From Pseudomonas sp. B20(2017) (lineage in GTDB: Bacteria; Pseudomonadota; Gammaproteobacteria; Pseudomonadales; Pseudomonadaceae): a DNA stretch of 64,000 nt. The notes beneath the pieces were generated by a model, which ran no database searches, was not told the DNA's origin, and saw only the letters and a list, made by a program, of their open reading frames with translations. A program made the position numbers and the translations under genes. Where the stretch lies: the NCBI RefSeq assembly GCF_002113125.1, contig NZ_NEJP01000010.1, positions 182,596 through 246,595 on the forward strand. The letters run 5' to 3'. Positions 38,901-45,900 of the stretch are shown piece after piece; position 1 is the stretch's first letter, and each line of letters starts with the position of its first letter.

Positions 38901-39987
38901 CCCGGCGTATCTGGCGCAGGTGATTCGTGAGCAGCGGATCAGCGTGATCCAGTTCGTGCCGGTGTTGCTGCAACACTTCCTTGAACTGGACGACGTCAGC
39001 CAGTGCTGCAGCCTCACCGATGTGTTCTGTGGCGGCGGCGACCTGACACCGGCGCTGGCTCGTCGTGTCCGTGAGCGTCTGCCGCAGGTGCGCTTGCACA
39101 ACGTCTACGGCCCGACTGAAGCGACGGTAGACAGCACGGTGTGGACGCTGGAGCCGTCAATGCCAGTGCCGGAAAGCTCATTGCCGATCGGACGGCCGAT
39201 TAACAACACCCGTCTGTATGTGCTCGACGCGGCCGGACAGCCGGTGCCGATGGGCGTCATCGGTCAGTTGTTCATTGGCGGTGCCGGGGTTGCGCGGGGC
39301 TATCTGGGGTTGCCCGAGTTGATGGCCGAACGGTTTATCCCGAGCCCGTTCGTGGCCGGCGATCGGCTATACGCCACGGGCGACCTGGTGCGCTACCGCG
39401 CCGATGGCCAGCTCGAATTCATCGGACGCAACGACTTCCAGGTCAAGTTGCGTGGCCTGCGTCTGGAGCCGGGCGAGATCGAAGCGCAACTGCTCAGCCA
39501 TCCGGCGCTGCGTGAAGCCGTGGTGCTGGTGCGTGAGGAACGTCTGGTGGCGTACTTCACCTGGCACGCCGAGGTCGGGCAGCCGGGGATCGAGGCCTTG
39601 CGCGAACACCTGCTCGCACGTGTGCCCGATTACATGGTGCCGTCGGCATTCGTCGCGCTCGACAGCCTGCCGCTGAGTCCCAACGGCAAGGTGGATCGCA
39701 AGGCGCTGCCCGCACCGGATTCGACTGCGGTCAGTCACCGCGAATACGAAGCGCCGGTCGGCGAGATGGAAATCCTCCTCGCGCGGCTGTGGTGCGAATT
39801 GCTCAAGGTCGAGCGAGTCGGACGGCAAGACCATTTCTTTGAGCTGGGTGGGCATTCGTTGCTGGCGGTCAGCCTGATCGGGCGCCTGCAACAGGAAGGT
39901 ATCGAAGCCGATGTCCGGACGCTGTTCGAGCAACCGACTCTGGCTGGTTACGCAGCCATCACGGAAAGAATGGAGATCGTCCTGTGA
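26989..39987 (+). CDS. Lipopeptide NRPS 2 (four modules, predicted Thr3-Leu4-Leu5-Gln6)
   Basis: The protein of 4332 residues has four C-A-T modules after an N-terminal TubC-like docking domain (residues 1-60). Codes read by eye: A3 D-F-W-N-I-G-M-V-H (Thr), A4 and A5 D-A-W-F-L-G-N-V-V (Leu), A6 D-A-W-Q-F-G-V-V-D (Gln). C4, C5 and C6 keep HH-x5-GD, so they should be dual epimerising domains. C3 has LHLSAPEGD, where the first His is lost. All four carrier domains keep GGHSLL. The frame is open back to 26752, but those codons read through a REP element, so I start at the ATG at 26989. The stop overlaps NRPS 3. Confidence 0.96.
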   Translation: MQFRELMAVISTHAIRLQQDDEDLVILGDDDALDDALWDSLAKHKAQLLELVASHGGDWSSPALRITPDMLPLVQLDQPAIDRIVATVPGGVANVQDIYPLAPLQEGLLYLHLSAPEGDPYVSQARFTFDSRERLDTFTDALRRVIDRHDILRTSFVWERLDEPVQVVWREAPLVCEEVELNHRKDVLTQLLARHDPRLFRLDLQQAPLLRLVFAEDPVNDRVVALLLFHHMIMDHLALDVVRREIQAYLSGRDAEVGRAVPFRDHLARARLESDEQAHEAFFREMLGDIDEPTLPGGLHDVQGDGQGIEEVSCMLEGDLSQRLRTQARQLGVSVASLMHLAMARVLGQLSGRTAVVFGTVLLGRMNAAEGVEQALGMFINTLPLRVDVGESSVHDSVLATHRRLTALLAHEQASLALAQRCSAVAVPTPLFSAMLNYRHSSVEEVAEVIELSPGVQVLGARERTNYPLTINIDDLGQDLRITALADVTLGASRIAGYLRTALENLADALQNNPQAAMHSLNILPSAEREHWLSGVNTPQAKFPDAPMIHQRFEAHAHARPDAVALLFEDRTYSYDAINRQANRVAHRLLALGIRPDDRVAICVERGPQMIVGLLGVLKAGAGYVPIDPAYPLERIAFTLQDSAPIAVLMQAATLDRVAGLSVPQIDLDDHALQTEPEFNPQIPDLNPAHLAYVIYTSGSTGLPKGVMVEHRNVARLFGATHDWFRFNAQDVWALFHSFAFDFSVWEIWGALAYGGQLLVVPQRISRSPDECYALLCRTGVTVLNQTPSAFRQLIAAQERSPLQHSLREVIFGGEALEPGSLKPWYARIGNAGTRLVNMYGITETTVHVTYRPLVAADAQLTASSPIGVRIPDLQLYVLDARREPVPAGVVGELYVGGAGVARGYLNREALTAERFIADPFSGHAHARLYKTGDLARWTLEGELEYLGRNDDQVKIRGFRIELGEIQARLSSCDGVRDAVVIARENSPGDTRLVAYWLAAEGGEPSVAQLRDHLLVSLADYMVPGAFVRLDAFPLTANGKLDRKALPQPNNEAFARRDFEAPQGEIEARIAAIWQTLLGLDRVGRHDNFFELGGHSLLAVKLIERMRQQDMQCDVRVLFGQPSVAALAATLGGDTTVSVPANRIEPGCTRITPDMLPLVTLDQASIDRVVETVDGGIDNVQDIYALAPLQAGILYHHLATADGDPYVLQAQFAFDGLAQIKAFVRALNSVIARHDILRTSVVRENLEEPVQVVWRAAPLALERVDADPQDGDVLQQMQARFDPRHYRLDLQRAPLMRFAYTEDPLQNRWVGILLLHHIVLDHTALEVLVAEMGETLHGQADALPYPVQYRNYVAQARLGSNAATQEAFFRDMLGDIVEPTLAFGLRDVLGDGSRIVDSELALDEGLAGRLRKQARELGISVASLVHQAWGQVLAQVCGREDVVFGTVLLGRMQGGEGADRSLGMFINTLPLLVSVGATAVEAGVRATHERLAQLLVHEQASLMVAQRCSGVTGSEPLFNTLLNYRHSAEQSATPGWEGIRILDSRERSNYPLVVSVDDLGQGFRLSVQAVPEVDGARVCDYLQTALHNLLSALEQDRNAPLSQVSILSAAERQRVLVGFNVTGRDFAHGHVVHQLFEERVALQPDAVAVEQGRQSLSYDGLNRRANRLAHHLIGLGVQPDDRVAICVHRGPEMLVGLLAIFKAGAGYVPVDPAHPAERIAYLLQDSDPVAVLAQTATRNLLGAVPVINLDSEDWQHLPDGNPQLPDLTPEHLAYVIYTSGSTGQPKGVMVEHATLENLVHWHAEAFDLHAGSHTASVAGFGFDAMAWEVWPALCVGATLHLPPASVSNEHLDELLDWWRAQPLQVSFLPTPVAEYAFSRELQHPTLRTLLIGGDKLRQFSREQTFAVINNYGPTEATVVATSGPVEVGQSLHIGRPIANARIYLLDDQQRPVPVGVTGELYVAGAGVARGYLNRPELTAERFLKDPFNDGRMYRTGDLARWLADGNIEYQGRNDDQVKLRGVRVELGEIEAALASHPAVQEAVALVRDGQLLVWFTERAPTDLEALRNHLQTRLPQALIPAAYVRLDTLPLTANGKLDRKALPEPDQSAWLSREYEAPQGPVETALAKIWADVLKLEKVGRHDNFFELGGHSLLAVSLIERMRQIGLSTDVRVLFSQPTLAALAAAVGSGREIEVPANRIPEGCTHITPDLLSLTELDQPSIDRIVASVPGGAANVQDIYPLAPLQEGILYHHLSAAEGDPYLLQSRLAFASVERLRAFASALQKVIARHDILRTSLVWEGLPSPQQVVWREAELRVQSVALNPQDGDVRHQLRARFDARDFRLDLGQAPLIRLMYAEDPAHDRVVGVLLFHHVVLDHTALEVVRRDMQVYLAEQLEPLPPAAPYRNYVHQARQGISEEEHETFFREMLGDIDEPTLPFGLQDVQGDGRSIEEHSLALPLDLNRHLRRQARQYGVSVASLFHLAWARVLAATSGRQSVVFGTVLLGRMQGGEGADRALGMFINTLPLRVEVDGQRVREAVRVGHERLAALLGHEHASLALAQRCSAVAAPLPLFSAVLNYRHGGHDTERQAADQAWQGIEFLAQDGRTNYPLTLSVNDLGDGFNLSVLTPDHVGAQRVGELMLTALAELATALTDNPEQAFDRLDVLSPAARQRVLGDFNASTAVYPSAQGVHRLFEAQVLRAPDAVAVQAGTQRLTFMQLNQRANQLAHHLRGMGVGLDTRVAICLKRGPEMLVGLLAILKAGAAYVPVDPAYPTERIAYMLADSAPVAVLVRDVTLPDQAGVPVIDLAHETWQDLSVANPQVADFTPDNLAYVIYTSGSTGQPKGVMVEHATLENLVHWHAEAFDLHAGSHTASVAGFGFDAMAWEVWPALCVGATLHLPPASVSNEHLDELLDWWRAQPLQVSFLPTPVAEYAFSRELQHPTLRTLLIGGDKLRQFSREQTFAVINNYGPTEATVVATSGPVEVGQSLHIGRPIANARIYLLDDQQRPVPVGVTGELYVAGAGVARGYLNRPELTAERFLKDPFNDGRMYRTGDLARWLADGNIEYQGRNDDQVKLRGVRVELGEIEAALASHPAVQEAVALVRDGQLLVWFTERAPTDLEALRNHLQTRLPQALIPAAYVRLDTLPLTANGKLDRKALPEPDQSAWLSREYEAPQGPVETALAKIWADVLKLEKVGRHDNFFELGGHSLLAVSLIERMRQIGLSTDVRVLFSQPTLAALAAAVGSGREIEVPANRIPPGCTHITPDLLSLTELDQPSIDRIVASVPGGAANVQDIYPLAPLQEGILYHHITATGGDPYLLQSRLSFDSLERVDSFAAALRQVIARHDILRTAVIWQELATPMQVVWRHVELPVQEIVLDPADGDVLEQLHGRFDARHYRLDISQAPLLRLVYARDPVHERVVAMLLFHHVVLDHTALEVVQHEMLACLQGHEDSLGTAVPYRNYVAQARLGVSEQEHETFFRDMLGDIDEPTLPFGMQDVQGDGRDIEETRQVLTAATGQRLRSLARQLGISVASLFHLAWAQVLAATSGQERVVFGTVLMGRMQGGEGADRALGMFINTLPLRVDLGATPVREGARATHARLSALLGHEHASLALAQRCSGVAAPSPLFSAMLNYRHSADEAQQQNVRQAWQGIETLSSEERTNYPLSLGVDDLGSGFVLTAMTPASIGSQRICDYMQTALETLADALEQAPDQPLNSLPILDGSERQRVLYDLNVTGTADDLEQTVHGLFEAQVQRTPQAVAVQAGERQLTYAELNAQANRLAHHLRELGVGPDSRVAICVERGLELVVGLLGILKAGGAYVPLDPAYPAERLDYMLKDSAPITVLVHGATRELLGESTARVIDLDQAQWTSNPEDNPQVPGLSASNLAYVIYTSGSTGAPKGVMVEHRGVGNLLHWSSQLCPAVTDGALLQKTPFSFDASVWELFWPLSAGLRLVMARPEGHRDPAYLAQVIREQRISVIQFVPVLLQHFLELDDVSQCCSLTDVFCGGGDLTPALARRVRERLPQVRLHNVYGPTEATVDSTVWTLEPSMPVPESSLPIGRPINNTRLYVLDAAGQPVPMGVIGQLFIGGAGVARGYLGLPELMAERFIPSPFVAGDRLYATGDLVRYRADGQLEFIGRNDFQVKLRGLRLEPGEIEAQLLSHPALREAVVLVREERLVAYFTWHAEVGQPGIEALREHLLARVPDYMVPSAFVALDSLPLSPNGKVDRKALPAPDSTAVSHREYEAPVGEMEILLARLWCELLKVERVGRQDHFFELGGHSLLAVSLIGRLQQEGIEADVRTLFEQPTLAGYAAITERMEIVL
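32515..33557 (+). repeat. Near-identical repeat, copy 1 (module 4 A-T region)
   Basis: These 1043 bp match 35695-36737 with one difference found by eye (32781 G, 35961 A). The match covers most of the Leu-activating A domain and its carrier domain. Offset is 3180 bp. Confidence 0.9.
35695..36737 (+). repeat. Near-identical repeat, copy 2 (module 5 A-T region)
   Basis: This is the second copy of the repeat at 32515-33557. Divergence rises sharply on both sides of the shared block, which is the mark of recent duplication or gene conversion inside the synthetase gene. Confidence 0.9.
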
Positions 39988-42900
39988 AATTGAATGAACT
40001 GTTGGCGACGCTGAAGAGAAAAGACATCCAGCTGGCAATCACGGACGGCCAATTGCGGGTCAATGGCAACAAGCAGGCCCTGAGTGAACCGGCGTTGCTG
40101 GCGGCGTTGCGCGAGCACAAACCGGCATTGATCGAGCTGATCGAGACCGGTGTTTATTCGCCCGCACGAGTAGGGCAGGTCGAAGTGCCGGCCAATGGCA
40201 TACCACCGGGTGCAACGCGGATCACCCCGGCGATGCTGACGCTGGCCGATCTGAGCCAGGACGCCATCGATCAACTCGTCGCACAGATGCCCGGCGGTGG
40301 CGCCAATGTCCAGGATATTTACCCGCTGACGCCGTTGCAGCAGGGCATCCTCTACCACCACGTCAGTGCTGAGCAGGGCGATCCGTATGTGATGCAAGCG
40401 CATTTCGCGTTCAGCGGACACGAGCGGCTGGAGGCATTTCTTCATGCCTTGCGGACCGTGATTGAGCGCCACGACATTCTGCGTACCGCCATCGTCTGGG
40501 AAGGACTGGACACGCCGTTGCAAGTGGTCTTGCGAAACGTCGAACTGCCTGTGGAAGAAGCGCAGTTCGACACGGCTGACGGCGATGTCATGAAGCAGTT
40601 GCACGAGCGATACGATGCCCGCCATTTTCGCCTCGACGTGACACGCGCGCCGCTATTGCGCCTGATCCATGCCCGGGATACAGGGACCGGGCGGATTGTC
40701 GCGATGTTGCTGTTTCACCACATGGCAATGGATCACTCGGCGCTCGCGGTAGTCAGCGAAGAATTGCAGGCTTGCCTGTCAGGATTGAGCGCCAGACTGG
40801 GGCCGCCGGTGCCGTTTCGCAATTATGTCGCCCAGGCGCGACTGGGCATCAGTGAGTCGGAACACGAAGCTTTTTTCCGCGAGATGCTCGGTGACATCGA
40901 CGAGCCGACGTTACCGTTTGGTCTGCAAGGCGTGCATGGCGACGGCAGCGACATCGAAGAGTGCAGTGTGCCGCTTGACCCGTCGCTGGGGCAGCGCCTG
41001 CGAGCCAGCGCCAGTTCGCTCGGGGTGAGTGTCGCGAGTCTGTTCCATCTGGGTTGGGGGCAGGTTCTGAATGCCCTCACCGGGAAGTCTTCTGTCGTGT
41101 TCGGTACGGTGCTGATGGGACGGATGCAGGGAGCGGAGTCCACCGACCGCGCCCTCGGCATTTTCATCAATACCTTGCCGCTGCGGGTCGAGGTCGGCAC
41201 GCAGGCCGCGAGCGAAGCGGTGAAGGCTATCCACGCACGTCTGACGACGCTGCTGCGCCATGAACACGCACCGCTGGCGTTGGCCCAGCGCTGCAGCGGG
41301 GTGGTCGGGTCTTCGCCGCTGTTCAATTCGCTGCTCAATTATCGGCACAGCACCTCGCGTGCCAATGCCAGTGCCGAAGCTCACGCGGCGTGGGAGGGGA
41401 TCAGCGTCCTGCATGCGGAGGAACGCACCAATTATCCGCTGACCTTGAGCATCGACGACTTTGGCGATCACTTCAGCCTGACGCTGCTGGCGACCCGTGA
41501 GGTCGAGGCGCAGCGGATCTGCGGCTATATGTTGTGCGCCATGGAAAATGTGTTGCAGGCATTGGAGCAAGCTCCGCATACGCCGTTGAATCAACTGTCG
41601 GTGGTGCCCGCCGCAGAGCGCGAACAGCTTTTGACGAGGTTCAACGCCAGCGATGTCGAATACGTTCGCGGGCAGACGATTCATCAACGCTTCGAAGCGC
41701 AGGTCGTCGCGCGACCGCAAGCACTGGCGGCGGTGCATCTGGACAAGCAACTGACGTTCGACGAACTGAACCGCCAGGCCAACCGTCTGGCCCATCGCTT
41801 GATCGATCTGGGTGTGCAACCGGATGACCGGGTTGCCATCGTCGCCCGTCGAGGACTGGATACGCTGGCCGGATTGCTTGCGGTCTTCAAGGCTGGCGCC
41901 GGCTATGTGCCGATCGACCCCGCGCATCCGGCCGAACGCTTGAATTATCTGCTGGGTGATTGCGCACCGGTCGCGATCCTGACCTCAAGTGACCTGCTCG
42001 CAAGGCTGCCGGCGCAAGAGCTGCCGATACTCGATCTCGACCCGCGCACCTGGCGCTCAGGTGATGACACCAATCCTCTGGTGACGGGGCTGTCCGATGC
42101 GAACCTGGCTTACGTGATCTACACATCCGGTTCTACCGGTTTGCCCAAGGGCGTGATGGTCGAACACCAGACGTTGGCGAATCTGGTCGACTGGCATTGC
42201 AACGCTTTCGACTTGTGCGCTGGCCGGCATACGTCGAGTCTGGCGGGGTTCGGCTTCGACGCAATGGCATGGGAAGTCTGGCCCGCTCTGTGCGCCGGTG
42301 CGACCCTGCACCTGGCGCCTGCGCAGGACGGCGGCGAAGACGTCGACGGGCTGCTGGCCTGGTGGTGTGAGCAACCGCTGGACGTGAGTTTCCTGCCGAC
42401 CCCGGTCGCCGAATACGCCTTCAGCCGGCATCTCGAGCACCCGACATTGCGCACCCTGCTGATCGGCGGCGATCGCTTGCGGCAGTTTTCGCGCAATCAG
42501 CATTTCGACGTGATCAACAACTATGGCCCGACCGAAGCCACCGTCGTTGCCACGTCCGGACGGATCGAGGCGGGGGAGGCACTGCACATTGGTAAACCGG
42601 TGAGCAATACCTCGGTGTACCTGCTCGATGGCCAACAACGTCCGGTGCCGATCGGGGTGTCCGGCGAGCTGTATATCGGTGGCCGAGGCGTGGCGCGTGG
42701 TTACTTGAACCGTGCGCAACTGACCGCCGAACGCTTTCTGCCGGACCCGTTCAGTCAACGCCCGAATGCGCGTCTGTATCGCACCGGCGACCTTGCCCGC
42801 TGGCGCCGGGACGGGACGATCGAATACCTGGGGCGCAACGATGACCAAGTGAAAATCCGCGGCATGCGCATCGAACTGGGGGAAATCGAAAGCCGTCTGC

Positions 42901-45900
42901 AGCAACTTCCCGGCATTCAGGAAGTGGTGCTGCTGGCCCGTGAAGACGAGCCAGGACAACCACGGCTGGTGGCCTATTTCACCGAGCAGGCGCAGGTGCA
43001 GCCACTGGCGGTAGCGCAACTGCGCGAGCATTTGCTGGGCCAGTTGCCCGAGTACATGGTGCCGGTCGCGTTCGTCAGACTCGACAGCCTGCCGCTGACC
43101 GCCAACGGCAAACTGGATCGCAAGGCCTTGCCGTTGCCGGAGCGCACGGCGTTGCTCACTCGCGAATACGAGGCGCCACAAGGCGAACTGGAATGCACGC
43201 TGGCGCAGATCTGGGCCGAGGTTCTGCAGGTCGAACGGATAGGGCGTCAGGATCATTTCTTTGAGTTGGGCGGCCATTCGTTGCTGGCCATGCGCATGGT
43301 CGCGCAAGTGCGTCAGCGGCTGGGCGTGGAGCTTGCGCTCGGTGAGTTGTTCGCCAATGCTGAGCTGGCGTCGGTGGCTCAGTCGCTTGCCCAGGCCGGA
43401 CGCTCGACGCAGCCGCCGATCCTGCCGGTGCCACGGGAAGGCGCATTGCCGCTGTCGTTTTCCCAGCAGCGCTTCTGGTTTCTGGCGCAGATGGAAGGTG
43501 CCAACACGGCTTACAACATTCCCATTGGCCTGCGTCTGCGCGGTGTGCTCGACACCGATGCGCTACAGCGGTCGCTGGCCCGGATTGTCGCGCGGCACGA
43601 AAGTCTGCGCAGCCGATTCGCACCGCTCGATGGCGAAGCTCAGGTGCTGATTGCCCCGCCTGACAGCGGCGTGCTGCTGCGTGTGGAGGACCTGCGCCAG
43701 CACCCGATGGCCGACGAAGCCTTGCAGGCACTGATTCAGGGGGAAGCCTCCGGCCCGTTTGACTTGCAGAACGATCCGTTGATTCGCGGGCGACTGGTTC
43801 GTCTGGCCGACGATCACCATGTGCTGTTGATTACTTTGCATCACATCATCTCCGACGGTTGGTCGATGGAGGTGCTGACCCGCGAGCTGATGGCGTTGTA
43901 TCAGGCTTTCAGTCAGGGCGCGGCAGATCCTTTGCCACCGCTGGCATTGCAATACACCGACTATGCCGTGTGGCAGCGGCGCTGGCTGAGCGGGGAGGTT
44001 TTGCAGCGCCAGAGCGAATACTGGCAACGCACGCTGGCCGATGCGCCCGCCTTGCTGACGTTGCCTGCCGACCGCCCACGGCCGTCGCAACAGGATTACG
44101 CCGGTAGCAGCATCGAGGTGTGCCTGGACGAGCGCTTGAGCGCCGGGCTCAAGGCCTTGAGCCAGCGCCATGGCGTGACGCTGTACATGACGATGCTGAG
44201 CGCTTGGGCGATGCTGCTCGGTCGCTTGTCCGGGCAGCCCGATGTGGTGGTTGGCTCGCCCGTGGCCAACCGGTCCCGGGCGGAAATCGACGGATTGATC
44301 GGGTTGTTCGTCAATACCCTGGCGTTACGCATCGACACCAGCGGTGAGTTGAGCACCGAAACCTTGCTGATGAGAGTCAAGGCGCTGACCTTGCAAGCGC
44401 AGGCCCATCAGGACCTGCCATTCGAGCAAGTGGTCGAAATCGTTCGACCGCCCCGCAGCCTGGCCCACAGCCCTCTGTTCCAGACCATGTTCAACTGGCG
44501 CAACAGCGACGGGCCGGTACTGGCGCTGGGGGATCTGACCCTGGAAGCCGTGGCCGAACCGAGTCACTTCGCCAAGTTCGATCTGACCCTGACGCTGGGT
44601 GAAACTCCCGGCGCAATGGGTGGCTGGCTGGAGTACGCCACAGCGCTCTTCGATGAGGCGACGGTGCGGCGCTATGTCGGTTACTTCAAGCGCTTGTTAC
44701 AGGCAATGGTCAACAACGACCAGGCACCACTGGAACACGTGCAGCTCATCGAGGATCAGGAACGCGAACAATTGCTCGGCGAATTCAACGCCACTGCACG
44801 GAACTGTCCGCAAGTGTTGACCGTGCACCGCGTGTTCGAAACGCATGCTGCTGAACAACCGCAAGCCGTCGCGGCGGTGCACGGAATGCGGGCGTTGAGT
44901 TACGGGGATTTGAATGGCAGCGCCAACCGTCTCGCACATCATCTCATCGCTCAAGGCGTGCGGCCCGGTGATCACGTGGCGATCCTGTTGCCACGTTCGC
45001 TGGAACTGTTGATCGCGCAGTTGGCGATCATCAAGTGTGCGGCGGCCTATGTGCCGCTGGACATCAACGCACCCGCCGAGCGTCAGGCATTCATGGTGCA
45101 GGATTGTGCGGCGGTCGCGCTGTTGACCGGCAGCGATCAGGCCATCGATTACCCGGTACGGCGAATGGATCTGGACACCCTGGCGCTCGCCGGGAGTCCT
45201 TCGCACAACCCGGATCTGCCGCAGTCCTCGGAAGCGTTGGCGTACATCATGTACACCTCGGGCTCCACGGGCACGCCGAAGGGCGTCATGGTGCCGCATC
45301 GCGGAATCACCCGCCTTGTGATCAACAGCGGTTACGCCGATTTCAACCCGAGTGATCGGGTGGCATTCGCGTCGAACCCGGCGTTCGATGCAAGCACCAT
45401 GGATATCTGGGGCGCTCTGCTCAACGGTGGTCAGGTGGCCGTGATCGATCATGCGGTTTTGCTCGATCCACAGGCATTCGGTCGGGAGCTGAGCCGGTGC
45501 GGGGCGACCATCCTGTTTGTCACCACCGCGCTGTTCAATCAGTACGTGCAATTGATTTCCGAAGCGCTCAAAGGGCTGCGCATCCTGCTGTGCGGCGGGG
45601 AGCGGGGCGATCCGGCGGCGTTCCGGAAACTGCTCGCCGAAGCACCGGACCTGCGCCTGGTGCATTGTTATGGCCCGACTGAAACAACGACGTACGCCAC
45701 CACCTTCGAAGTGCGTGAGGTGGCGCCCGATGCGGACAGCGTTTCGATTGGCGGCCCCATCGGCAATACCCGCGTGTATGTGCTCGATGCCCGGCAGCAA
45801 CCGGTGCCGTTCGGCGTCACCGGCGAGTTGTACATCGGTGGCCTGGGTGTTGCGCTGGGCTATCTGAATCGGCCACAACTGACTGCCGAGAAATTCCTTC

